Of a stretch of DNA of 64,000 nucleotides, positions 24,135-32,410 are shown in pieces. The notes beneath the pieces were generated by a model. That model was not told the origin of the DNA. It did no database searches and was given only the letters and a program-made list of their open reading frames with translations. Position numbers and translations under genes: made by a program. Numbering within the stretch: position 1 is the stretch's first letter; each line of letters begins with the position of its first letter. The stretch is taken from assembly GCF_900143285.1 (NCBI RefSeq), contig NZ_FRDN01000003.1, positions 588,071-652,070 of the forward strand, given 5' to 3'. The stretch comes from Desulfitobacterium chlororespirans DSM 11544. Its GTDB lineage: Bacteria; Bacillota; Desulfitobacteriia; Desulfitobacteriales; Desulfitobacteriaceae.

Positions 24135-24138
24135 TGCT

Positions 24139-26493
24139 TTACACCCATCCCATCATTATGCCAAGGAGATTGACGAACAGGGCCACTACCCAGGCAATAA
24201 CACATTGCATAACCGCTACACCTACAGCCCATTTTCCGCCAAGTTCACGCCTTACGGAGGCGATGGCCGCCACACAGGGAGTATACAACAAGGTGAATAC
24301 CAGAAATACGATGGCCGAAAAGGGAGTGAACATGGTGGACAAGGAAGCAGTGGAGCCCCCCAATAACACGGTCAAAGTGGAAACGACGCTTTCTTTGGCC
24401 ATAAATCCCGTGATCAGGGCCGTCGAAATCCGCCAATCCCCAAAACCAAGCGGTACGAAAATCGGAGCAATAATACCCGAAACCAAAGCCAAGAGGCTGT
24501 CTTGGGAATCGGAGACCGCATTTAAGCGAGGGTCAAAATACTGCAGGAACCAAATAATGATCGTTGCGACAAAGATCACCGTAAATGCTCTGGTAATAAA
24601 GTCCTTGGCCTTATCCCACAGAAGCTGCCAGACATTCTTGAACCCAGGCATGCGATAATTGGGCAATTCCATCACAAAAGGGACCGGTTCTCCTTTGAAC
24701 ATAGTGCCCTTTAAAAGCAAAGCAAATACTACCCCCGTCACAATGCCGGTAAAGTACAGCCCAATCATCACCAAAGCCCCATATCTGGGGAAGAATGCCG
24801 CTGTAAAGAGAGCGTAGATTGGCAGTTTAGCGGAGCAGCTCATAAAAGGGGTCAACAGAATGGTCATCTTCCGGTCCCGTTCGGATGGAAGAGTCCTGCT
24901 GGCCATAACCCCGGGAACAGAGCAGCCAAAGCCGATCAGCATCGGCACAATACTGCGGCCGGAAAGGCCGATTTTTCTTAAAAGCTTATCCATGACAAAA
25001 GCTACTCTGGCCATATAACCGCTATCTTCAAGGATGGATAAGAAAAAGAATAAAGTCACAATAATCGGCAAAAAGCTCAGCACACTGCCCACACCGGCAA
25101 AAATACCGTCGATAATCAACGAGTGGACAACGGAGTTAATCCCGTAGGCGGTCAGTCCCAGATCCACCAACTCCGACAGCCAGGTAATTCCCAGGTCGAG
25201 GCCATCTGCCAACCAGGTGCCGATCACGCCGAAGGTCAGCCAGAAAACCAGACTCATAATACCCACAAAGGCTGGAATGGCTGTATATTTCCCCGTCAGT
25301 ACATTATCAATGGCCACACTTCTGGCGTATTCCTTGCTCTCCTTAGGTTTAACCACCGTGGCGTCGCATATTTCTTTGATAAATTTGAACCGCATATCGG
25401 CAATGGCTGCCCCATGATCCAAGCCTCTTTCATCTTCCATCTGCTGAATAATATGATCGAGGAGCTCCAGCTCGTTTTGATTCAAATTCAGCGCTTTGAG
25501 AATTTCCTCATCCCCTTCGGCAACCTTGCTGGCGGCGAAGCGCAAAGGAATCTGAGCCCGTTTGGCATGATCCTCAATCAGATGGATGATGGCATGAAGA
25601 CAGCGGTGAACAGCGCCGTTATCATGGTCCGGATCGCAAAAATCCATCCTGCCGGGCCGTTCCTGATTTTGGGCCACATGAATAGCGTGATCCACCAGTT
25701 CCTGGATTCCTTCGTTCTTGGAAGCAGAAATGGGAACAACGGGTATTCCCAGCCTGTTCTCCATTTCATTAATGTGAATAGAACCGCCGTTTTCCCGCAC
25801 TTCATCCATCATGTTCAAGGCCAACACCATGGGAATATTCAATTCCATCAACTGTATGGTAAGATACAGGTTTCTTTCGATATTCGTAGCATCTACAATG
25901 TTAATGATCCCCTTAGGCTTATCCTGAAGCAAAAACTGGCGGGTTACCAGCTCTTCATTGCTGTAAGGAGACATGGAGTAGATCCCCGGCAGGTCGGTGA
26001 CCAGAGTATTGGCATGTCCCTTGATGACGCCGTCTTTTCTATCCACCGTCACTCCCGGAAAGTTGCCCACCCGTTGGTTGGAGCCGGTCAGTTGGTTAAA
26101 CAGAGTTGTCTTGCCACAGTTCTGATTGCCTGCTAAGGCAAAGGTCAGGAGTTGGCTGTCCGGCAGCGGGTCTCCGTCCGCTTTCGTGTGAAATATCCCG
26201 GTCTCCCCAAGGCCGGGATGCTTGGCCAGCTCCCTTTTCTTGGAGCTCTCCGCTAATGGTTCCGCCTCAGCAACCGGCAGGATCTCGATTTTTTCTGCAT
26301 CGGCCAGGCGCAGTGTCAATTCATAGCCATGGATGCGCACTTCCATAGGGTCTCCTAAGGGTGCCAGCTTAACCATAGTTACGATGGCACCGGGAATGAC
26401 GCCCATATCAAGAAAATGCTGACGCAGAGCGCCTTTTCCGCCTACGGAAATGATGGAGGCGCTCCGGCTTATTTCCAGTTCATTAAGCTTCAT
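24139..26493 (-). CDS. feoB: Ferrous iron transporter, FeoA-FeoB fusion
   Basis: A 784-residue protein. Residues 1-75 are a FeoA (SH3-like) domain. After a linker, the G domain of FeoB begins, with G1 AGNQNCGKTTLFNQLTG, G3 DLPG, G4 NMMD and G5 SAS. Two Gate domains and about ten membrane helices follow; the conserved LIGFGCSVPGVMASRTLPSERDR and FMSCSAKLPIYALF carry the cysteines of the transport path. It imports Fe2+ across the cytoplasmic membrane. FeoA is usually separate, so fusion is a lineage feature. The small Cys-rich gene follows directly. Confidence 0.95.
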   Translation of the reverse strand: MKLNELEISRSASIISVGGKGALRQHFLDMGVIPGAIVTMVKLAPLGDPMEVRIHGYELTLRLADAEKIEILPVAEAEPLAESSKKRELAKHPGLGETGIFHTKADGDPLPDSQLLTFALAGNQNCGKTTLFNQLTGSNQRVGNFPGVTVDRKDGVIKGHANTLVTDLPGIYSMSPYSNEELVTRQFLLQDKPKGIINIVDATNIERNLYLTIQLMELNIPMVLALNMMDEVRENGGSIHINEMENRLGIPVVPISASKNEGIQELVDHAIHVAQNQERPGRMDFCDPDHDNGAVHRCLHAIIHLIEDHAKRAQIPLRFAASKVAEGDEEILKALNLNQNELELLDHIIQQMEDERGLDHGAAIADMRFKFIKEICDATVVKPKESKEYARSVAIDNVLTGKYTAIPAFVGIMSLVFWLTFGVIGTWLADGLDLGITWLSELVDLGLTAYGINSVVHSLIIDGIFAGVGSVLSFLPIIVTLFFFLSILEDSGYMARVAFVMDKLLRKIGLSGRSIVPMLIGFGCSVPGVMASRTLPSERDRKMTILLTPFMSCSAKLPIYALFTAAFFPRYGALVMIGLYFTGIVTGVVFALLLKGTMFKGEPVPFVMELPNYRMPGFKNVWQLLWDKAKDFITRAFTVIFVATIIIWFLQYFDPRLNAVSDSQDSLLALVSGIIAPIFVPLGFGDWRISTALITGFMAKESVVSTLTVLLGGSTASLSTMFTPFSAIVFLVFTLLYTPCVAAIASVRRELGGKWAVGVAVMQCVIAWVVALFVNLLGIMMGWV

Positions 26494-26571
26494 ATAATTC
26501 TCCTTTAGTGCATGATGTGTTTAGCATAAGCGCCATTTGATATGCCTTTATTTTCTCCACCCAAAAGTTAG

Positions 26572-26592
26572 TATAGTCCAACCTACACTATA
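26572..26592. promoter_or_regulatory. Dyad upstream of feoAB, candidate metal-regulator site
   Basis: TATAGT and ACTATA flank a 9-base centre (GTAGGTTGG on the minus strand), about 80 bases before the feoAB start. Size and place fit a Fur- or DtxR-type operator, but it does not match a consensus closely. Confidence 0.35.
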
Positions 26593-26895
26593 ATCAATAG
26601 GGATTTTAAATTTTATCCAAAAATGTCTTATGCTTTTTTCGGAGCTTATTAACTTTTTATCATAGATGCTTTGCTTTCATCTTTCGTCCTGATTTGGTTT
26701 TACTTACCTGTCGAATAAACAGTGTAATTATTGTAGAATTCAGGTGAGCATTAAATCATAATCGAGGAGAAAATTATTTTAATTTCAGCCAATTAATGGG
26801 CAAGTTAATTTATCAACGGCCAATGGGTTTCCCTGAGTTTGCCAAAGATCACAAAAAAAGTGAAGCGATTAGCGGCGTCCCCTTTTAACACAACA

Positions 26896-26943
26896 GGGCA
26901 GAGTTATTGCTTAGCTAAGCATTAGCTTCTGCCCTCGTTTTTT
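26896..26943 (+). terminator. Terminator in the leader region upstream of torD-dmsABC
   Basis: GGGCAGA...TCTGCCC with an inner TTGCTTAG/CTAAGCA stem is followed by TCGTTTTTTCC on the plus strand only. No gene lies upstream on this strand, so it must end a short leader or small RNA arising in about 26700-26895. That stretch has small hairpins (GGG-TTT-CCC; TCAC-A7-GTGA), which suggests a structured, possibly ligand-sensing leader. I could not match it to a known riboswitch by eye. Confidence 0.7.
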
Positions 26944-26968
26944 CCTATTAAGAAGGAGGTTTAAAAAG

Positions 26969-27016
26969 ATGTCCAAGATTAATCGGCTCCCAAAATATTA
27001 CTTTTCGGTTTATTAA
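26969..27016 (+). CDS. 15-codon leader ORF upstream of torD-dmsABC
   Basis: ATG at 26969 has an excellent ribosome site, AAGGAGG, 9 bases upstream. The frame encodes MSKINRLPKYYFSVY and stops at TAA 27014-27016. It lies right after the terminator and right before the repeated TTATCCACA elements. A leader peptide role in attenuation is possible, but no run of one regulatory codon is obvious apart from three Tyr. Confidence 0.4.
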   Translation: MSKINRLPKYYFSVY

Positions 27017-27021
27017 CAAAG

Positions 27022-27064
27022 TTATCCCCTTTATCCACAGGTTTGTGGATATTTCTGTGGATAA
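27022..27064. promoter_or_regulatory. Cluster of DnaA-box-like 9-mers forming alternative hairpins
   Basis: TTATCCACA occurs perfectly at 27031-27039 (plus) and 27056-27064 (minus), with one mismatch at 27044-27052 (minus) and two mismatches at 27022-27030 (plus). An AT-rich stretch follows. The same bases can pair in two exclusive ways: TATCCACA-GGTT-TGTGGATA (27032-27051), or TTATCCACAG with CTGTGGATAA (27031-27064). It may be a DnaA-binding cluster or a leader RNA switch. Confidence 0.6.
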
Positions 27065-27114
27065 GTTCCTGATTGTATAAAAAAAATCACAGATTAATAT
27101 TTCATTAATATTTT

Positions 27115-27131
27115 TGTAATATCTTGTTACA
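27115..27131. promoter_or_regulatory. TGTAA-N7-TTACA dyad before torD
   Basis: Inverted repeat in the AT-rich segment about 60 bases before the torD start, in promoter position. Nearby ATTAAT repeats resemble the half sites of FNR/CprK-type regulators. The binding protein is unknown. Confidence 0.35.
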
Positions 27132-27192
27132 AGACATTAATAATTAACTGTTAGAGTATAGACGTTGGCTGGCGACGAAAGGAGGGAAAGAC

Positions 27193-27828
27193 ATGGGTGT
27201 ACATGAAGGGCGCTTATATGTTTATCAACTACTCAAGTACTTATTTGAACAACCTTTAAACCCTGAAAGCCTAAAACAATTACAAGAGCAGCCTGGACTG
27301 AAGGAACTGGCTCATATAAGTTCCGGAGCACAGAGCATTAACGATTTCTTAGTTACGAACAAAGACGATTATCCTGAAACACTTTGCCAAGCACTTCAAG
27401 CTGAGTATCAGAGGCTTTTTGTAGGCCCCGGACAGGTACTTGTACCCATCTGGGAGTCCGTCTATTTTGACCCGGAGCATTTGATGTTCGGGGAACGCAC
27501 CTTGGCAGTGAGAGAATTCTACTGCAAGTATCATCTCGAGTCGATTCACAAGAACCGGCAACCCGAAGACCACCTGGCAGTGGAATTGGAGTTTATGATT
27601 TATCTGATTGGCCAATATCTGGCAAGTGAGGATGGCGTCCAGCAAACAGAGCTGCTTAGGGATCAAAAAGAGTTTATTCAGAAACATCTTGCCACCTGGA
27701 AAGATGAGTTCCTCCAATTTCTGGAGAAGTCAACCAACTGCCTGCTGTATCGAGGCGGCGGACAGTTACTGAAAGAATTTTTGGACATGGAATGTGAGAT
27801 GTTTGAACATCTGGAGGAGGTAAGCTAG
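27193..27828 (+). CDS. TorD/DmsD-family molybdoenzyme chaperone
   Basis: A 211-residue all-helical protein; the ATG at 27193 follows AAAGGAGGG. The family pattern is visible in ALQAEYQRLFVGPGQVLVPIWESVYF, followed by VREFYCKYHLE, EDHLAVELEFMIYL and a C-terminal FLQFLEKSTNCLLYRG. TorD/DmsD proteins bind the Tat signal of a molybdoenzyme and hold it until cofactor is inserted. It is the first gene of the dms transcript, and its stop overlaps a possible GTG start of dmsA, so the two are translationally coupled. The client is surely the adjacent catalytic subunit. Confidence 0.88.
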   Translation: MGVHEGRLYVYQLLKYLFEQPLNPESLKQLQEQPGLKELAHISSGAQSINDFLVTNKDDYPETLCQALQAEYQRLFVGPGQVLVPIWESVYFDPEHLMFGERTLAVREFYCKYHLESIHKNRQPEDHLAVELEFMIYLIGQYLASEDGVQQTELLRDQKEFIQKHLATWKDEFLQFLEKSTNCLLYRGGGQLLKEFLDMECEMFEHLEEVS

Positions 27829-27830
27829 TG

Positions 27831-30176
27831 ATGAACCTATCAAGAAGAAGTTTCTTAAAGTGGTCTGCCACCCTGGGGGCCATGGGAACAGGACTTATGT
27901 CATTAACCGCCTGCAGTCAAAACGCTTCCTTAACCGGCGGCGAAGGGGCTTCCGCAGGAGAACAAATCATCCCCACCGCCAGCACACAGGACTGCGGCGG
28001 CCGTTGCCTGATTAAAGCTCATGTGAAAGACGGCGTAATCACAAGAATCAGTACGCGGAGCGCTTACGAAGAAGACGAACCCGGTGCCAATATGAAAGCC
28101 TGCCTGCGGGGACGGAGCTATCGCAAACATCTCTATCACCCTGATCGCTTGAAGTACCCCATGAAACGGGTGGGCAAACGGGGAGAAGGAAAATTTGAAC
28201 AGATCTCCTGGGAAGAAGCCATTGATACCATTGCCACAGAAACCCGGCGCATCTTTGATCAATATGGACCTGAATCAAGATATTGCAATGTAGGCACTGG
28301 GGATACCGGCGGCGTAATTTACCGTATGGGTCTTGGCGGTCGTTTCCTAAGCGCCACCGGCGGTTATCTCCCCTTATACAATTCAGTCAGTATGGGTAAT
28401 ACAGGCACTGCCACCCCTTATGTCTATGGGGTCGCCGCTACCGCCAGCAGTCTGGACAGCTTAAAAGACACCAAGCTGGTTATCCTTTGGGGACACAATA
28501 CCACCGAGACCATTTTTGGCGCCTCCAATTATTACTTCCGTCAAATGAAAAACCGCGGCTGTAAGTTTATCTGCGTCGATCCCCGCAACTCCAATACGGC
28601 TGTGGCTTTTGCCGACGAATGGATTCCCTTGCTGCCTACGACAGATAATGCCCTGATGGACGCGATGGCTCATGTGATCGTCAGCGAGAATCTGCATGAT
28701 CAAGCCTTTCTGGATCAATACGTCCAGGGCTTTGATGAAGAACATATGCCCGAAGGCGTACCCGCCCATGAATCTTTAGTATCTTACCTCTTCGGCAAAA
28801 AGGATGGAGTGGAGAAAACCCCGGAATGGGCAGAGGTTATCTGCAAAGTTCCTGCTGAAACCATTCGCCGTATTGCCCGGGAATATGCCACCACGAAACC
28901 GGCGGCCCTTATCCAGGGCTGGGGCCCCCAACGGCATTCCTGCGGAGAAAGAACCGCTCTCGGTGCTACCATGCTGGCTTCCATTACCGGCAATGTAGGC
29001 GTTCTTGGCGGCTGGGCCGGCGGCTATATCGGTCTGAGCCGCAAAGGCTGCATTGGGCTTCCTGACGTACCGAATCCTTATCCCGGAGCTATTCCCACCT
29101 TATCCTGGGTCGATGCCATTGAATGCCCCGAAAAAGTCACCCCGGCAGAAGGATTGCTGGGTGTGGACAAACTGAACAGTCCGATCAAAATGCTTTTGAA
29201 CTTGGCCGGAGATTTCATAGCCAATCAAAATCCTGATATCAATCGCACGATCAGAGTTTTAGAAGATGAGAGCCTCGTGGAATTCATCGTAGTCAGCGAC
29301 CTGTTCATGACCCCCAGTGCCCGCTATGCGGACATTCTCCTGCCCGGCAACACCTTCTTTGAACGTTATAATATCGGCGCAACCTGGAATAATGGGGATT
29401 ACTTCATTCTCTCCCAAAAGATTGTGGATAATTATTATGAAAGCCGTTCCGAATATGACTGGTTGGCTGAAGTAGCGGATAAGCTGGGAGCAAAGGATGT
29501 CTTCACCGACGGCAAGACAGAGGAAGAATGGGTGCGCTGGATTGTCGATGAGACCCGAGCCAAGTATCCGGAAACCCTTTCCTGGGAGGAGCTGGAGAAA
29601 GTAGGCATCAGCAAATTCCATTATGACGGTCCCCGGGTAGCTTTCCAGGATCAGATCGAAGATCCGGTCAACAATCCTTTCCCCACCCCATCCGGCAAAA
29701 TAGAGCTCTTCTCCAAGACCCTTTACGATATGCATAACCCCGAAATTCCCGCTATACCTGTTTACGTACCGGCCTGGGAAGGACCGGAAGATGAGTTAAC
29801 CGAAAAATATCCCCTGCAGCTGATTGGCTGGAAAACGAAAGCAAGAGACAACTCCACCTTTTATAATAATCCCTGGCTGCAGCAAGCCATGGTCCAGGAA
29901 GTATGGATCAACCCCATGGATGCAAAACCCAGAAACATTGTTACCGGCGACCGGGTCAAAGTATTTAACGATCGTGGCACGACCATGCTCCAAGCCCGGG
30001 TTACATCACGAGTTATTCCCGGAGTTATCGCCGCCCCCACAGGATCCTGGTTTACTCCCGATGGCAAAGGCGGTTGCACTAACGGCAATCTTAACGTCCT
30101 GACTACCTTAAGAAAAACCGCTCTTTCTCATGGCAATACTCAACATACCAGCCTGGTGGAAATAAGCAAATTATAA
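27831..30176 (+). CDS. dmsA: DMSO reductase-type molybdopterin oxidoreductase, catalytic subunit (Tat lipoprotein)
   Basis: A 781-residue protein; the ATG at 27831 is used, although a GTG at 27828 overlaps the torD stop. The N-terminus has the Tat motif SRRSFLKW and then a lipobox-like LTAC, so the enzyme is probably exported folded and lipid-anchored. The body follows E. coli DmsA: ACLRGRSYRKHLYHPDRLKYPMKRVG, GEGKFEQISWEEAIDTIA, then ILWGHNTTETIFG, and a C-terminal cofactor domain ending PTGSWFTPDGKGGCTNGNLN. The FS0 cluster site reads S51-x3-C55-x3-C59...C90, so the first expected Cys is Ser. The acceptor could be DMSO, TMAO or another oxide. Confidence 0.9.
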   Translation: MNLSRRSFLKWSATLGAMGTGLMSLTACSQNASLTGGEGASAGEQIIPTASTQDCGGRCLIKAHVKDGVITRISTRSAYEEDEPGANMKACLRGRSYRKHLYHPDRLKYPMKRVGKRGEGKFEQISWEEAIDTIATETRRIFDQYGPESRYCNVGTGDTGGVIYRMGLGGRFLSATGGYLPLYNSVSMGNTGTATPYVYGVAATASSLDSLKDTKLVILWGHNTTETIFGASNYYFRQMKNRGCKFICVDPRNSNTAVAFADEWIPLLPTTDNALMDAMAHVIVSENLHDQAFLDQYVQGFDEEHMPEGVPAHESLVSYLFGKKDGVEKTPEWAEVICKVPAETIRRIAREYATTKPAALIQGWGPQRHSCGERTALGATMLASITGNVGVLGGWAGGYIGLSRKGCIGLPDVPNPYPGAIPTLSWVDAIECPEKVTPAEGLLGVDKLNSPIKMLLNLAGDFIANQNPDINRTIRVLEDESLVEFIVVSDLFMTPSARYADILLPGNTFFERYNIGATWNNGDYFILSQKIVDNYYESRSEYDWLAEVADKLGAKDVFTDGKTEEEWVRWIVDETRAKYPETLSWEELEKVGISKFHYDGPRVAFQDQIEDPVNNPFPTPSGKIELFSKTLYDMHNPEIPAIPVYVPAWEGPEDELTEKYPLQLIGWKTKARDNSTFYNNPWLQQAMVQEVWINPMDAKPRNIVTGDRVKVFNDRGTTMLQARVTSRVIPGVIAAPTGSWFTPDGKGGCTNGNLNVLTTLRKTALSHGNTQHTSLVEISKL

Positions 30177-30203
30177 AGACCAGGAATTTAAGGAGGGATA
30201 TTG

Positions 30204-30773
30204 ATGAGTGTACAGTATGGTTTTTATATTAACCAAAGCAGATGCAGCGGCTGTCATGCCTGTCAGACCAGTTGCAATGATAAAAATGATCTGGAACCAG
30301 GCCGTCTTTTCCGGCGCATCAAGGAAACCGACGGCGGGGAATTTACCCCTTTTAATCAAGGATACGCTCACAATGCCTATGCTTTTTTTACATCCATCTC
30401 CTGCAATCATTGTGAGCATCCGAAATGCACGGAAGCTTGCCCCAGCGGTGCAATGCACAAGGATTCGGAAACCGGTATTGTCTCTGTGAATCAAAACCGC
30501 TGTATCGGCTGCCGCTATTGCACATGGGCTTGCCCCTATGGCGCACCCCAATACAACAAGGAAGCCGGCCGGATGTCCAAATGTGACTTCTGCGCAGATT
30601 TGCTCAGTCAAGGTGAGACTCCCGTATGTGTGGCCGCCTGTCCCTATGAAGCTCTTGATTACGGCCCCATTGAAGAGTTGCGGGCGAAGTATGGCACACT
30701 GGCCGATTCTCCGGATTTACCCTCATCAGATGAGACCCACCCTAATATAGTCCTCAAACCTCATAAGAGATAA
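30204..30773 (+). CDS. dmsB: DmsB-type iron-sulfur electron transfer subunit
   Basis: A 189-residue ferredoxin-like protein; the ATG at 30204 follows AAGGAGGG. Four clusters are laid out as in DmsB: CSGCHACQTSC, CNHCEHPKCTEACP, CIGCRYCTWACP and CDFCADLL...PVCVAACP. All 16 cysteines needed for four [4Fe-4S] clusters are present. It passes electrons from the membrane subunit to the catalytic subunit. It lies 27 bases after dmsA and 28 before dmsC. Confidence 0.95.
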   Translation: MSVQYGFYINQSRCSGCHACQTSCNDKNDLEPGRLFRRIKETDGGEFTPFNQGYAHNAYAFFTSISCNHCEHPKCTEACPSGAMHKDSETGIVSVNQNRCIGCRYCTWACPYGAPQYNKEAGRMSKCDFCADLLSQGETPVCVAACPYEALDYGPIEELRAKYGTLADSPDLPSSDETHPNIVLKPHKR

Positions 30774-30801
30774 TACAGCGATCATAGGAGGGATTACTAC
30801 T

Positions 30802-31599
30802 ATGCATTCATGGCCTTTGTATCTATTCACCCTGGCTATTCAATCCGCTGTGGGCGGCTGCATCATGCTTATGCTTTTTAATATCCTGCTTAAAAAAGTG
30901 CTCGCAAAAGACACCTTGCAAAAAGCCAACCTAAAAAGCTTAACTGTCTTGACTGTTCTTTCCGTTCTCGGCCTTGGTTTCTCATTTTTCGATATTGGCT
31001 ATCCACTCAACGCCGTCAACGCCATTACCAATCTTGGCGCTTCTTGGTTAAGCCGTGAAATCCTGTTTACCGTCTTGTTTATTGCCTTAATCTCCGTCTC
31101 ATTAGCAGTTAACTGGAAAACACAGCACCTTTCGCAAGCCTTGCTGGCCGTTGCCGGCATCGCCGGACTGGCCGTAATCTTTGCCATGGGCTCCCTCTAT
31201 AGCCATACGATTTTTGAGCCCTGGAACAGCCTTAATACCCTGATCGGTTTCTATGGTTCCACCATCATCTTAGGGGCCGTGCTGATTAACCTCGTCTTTT
31301 TCCCAGTCTTTAAAAGCACCCGCGGCTCCTTTGAGGCGATCAAGCTGCCCACCTTGCTGGCTGTTTTAGCCGCCTTCATTATTCAGTTCGCTTTCATAGC
31401 AGCTTTAGGGTCAAGCCTCGCCACTCTTAATCCTGCCATATCCTTAGTCCGTTGGTTCTGTTCAGCCTTGGCAGCTCTCCTGCTGGTCTACTTATATTTT
31501 AAAGACCCGAAAAAATCCGAACTGCTTTACATCTCCTTCGGGCTCTTGTTCGTTGGTGAATTGATTGGCAGATACTTATTCTATCTTCCCTTAAGCTAA
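30802..31599 (+). CDS. dmsC: DmsC-type membrane anchor subunit
   Basis: A 265-residue protein with eight predicted membrane helices; the ATG at 30802 follows ATAGGAGGG. It follows the DmsC pattern: HSWPLYLFTLAIQSAVGGCIML in helix 1, then LGFSFFDIGYPLNAVNAITNLGASWLSREI, and GSLYSHTIFEPWNSLNT. It takes electrons from menaquinol and anchors DmsAB. It is the last gene of torD-dmsABC, before a bidirectional terminator. Confidence 0.9.
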   Translation: MHSWPLYLFTLAIQSAVGGCIMLMLFNILLKKVLAKDTLQKANLKSLTVLTVLSVLGLGFSFFDIGYPLNAVNAITNLGASWLSREILFTVLFIALISVSLAVNWKTQHLSQALLAVAGIAGLAVIFAMGSLYSHTIFEPWNSLNTLIGFYGSTIILGAVLINLVFFPVFKSTRGSFEAIKLPTLLAVLAAFIIQFAFIAALGSSLATLNPAISLVRWFCSALAALLLVYLYFKDPKKSELLYISFGLLFVGELIGRYLFYLPLS

Positions 31600-31640
31600 T
31601 CTCACCCGTTAGATTGCGCTCATGCGTGGCACACCAAAAG

Positions 31641-31680
31641 AAGGAACTATCCGGCCTCTCAGCCAGGACAGTTCCTTTTG
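31641..31680. terminator. Terminator between convergent dmsC and response regulator genes
   Basis: AAGGAACT-a-TCC pairs with GGA-c-AGTTCCTT around a GC-rich loop, with T-rich flanks on both sides (TTTTG on plus, CTTTTGG on minus). Confidence 0.75.
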
Positions 31681-31720
31681 TTATCAACTATAGGCAATAC
31701 CGTTTGGAATTAACCCAGCC

Positions 31721-32410
31721 TCACTTGGATCTGAATTTATACCCAACTCCCCATACGGTCAATATATGTTGAGGCTTTGCCGGATCAGCTTCGATCTTCT
31801 CGCGGATGCGGCGAATAAATACCGTAACCGTATTGGTATCTCCCTCAAAATCCAGACCCCAGATTTTATCCAGCAACTGCTCCCGGGTAAAGACCTGCCC
31901 CCGGTTTTTGGCCAAAAAAGCCAGGACCTCAAATTCCTTAGCGGTCAGCTCCACCTTTTCACCACCGGAGTAAACCTCATACTCATTTAAGCGCATCTCT
32001 AAATCACCGACTTTTAAGACTTCATCACTGTTACTCGGTTCATCTTCCAGGCGATGGGGTCTGCGCAGCAAGGCCTTAATCCGAAAATCCAGTTCCATAG
32101 AGCTGAAGGGCTTAACAAGATAGTCATCTCCCCCCATTTTAAAGCCAATCCCTTTATCGACAATATCCCCTTTGGCTGATAGAAAAATAATGGGTACATC
32201 GCTGAAGGAGCGAATTTTCTCACACACGGCAAACCCATCCAGTCCCGGCAGCATAACGTCCAGAATCAGCAGGTCAGGGGATTCTCCGGCAAAAACTTCA
32301 AGGGCCTCCAGTCCATTATCCACATAGCAAAACTGATAGCCATTTTCCCGTACGATATATTCAACAGCCTTTTGAATGCTTCTCTCATCATCGACCAACA
32401 TGATCTTCAT
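31721..32410 (-). CDS. OmpR/PhoB-family response regulator
   Basis: A 229-residue protein. The receiver domain has DDE at the start, the phospho-acceptor Asp in LILDVMLPGLDG, FLSAKGD and VKPFSSMELDFRI. The C-terminal winged helix includes LTAKEFEVLAFLAKNRGQVFTREQLLDKIWG and TVTVFIRRIREKIE. It overlaps the sensor kinase gene by 4 bases and is its partner. It lies convergent to torD-dmsABC and may control it. Confidence 0.92.
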   Translation of the reverse strand: MKIMLVDDERSIQKAVEYIVRENGYQFCYVDNGLEALEVFAGESPDLLILDVMLPGLDGFAVCEKIRSFSDVPIIFLSAKGDIVDKGIGFKMGGDDYLVKPFSSMELDFRIKALLRRPHRLEDEPSNSDEVLKVGDLEMRLNEYEVYSGGEKVELTAKEFEVLAFLAKNRGQVFTREQLLDKIWGLDFEGDTNTVTVFIRRIREKIEADPAKPQHILTVWGVGYKFRSK

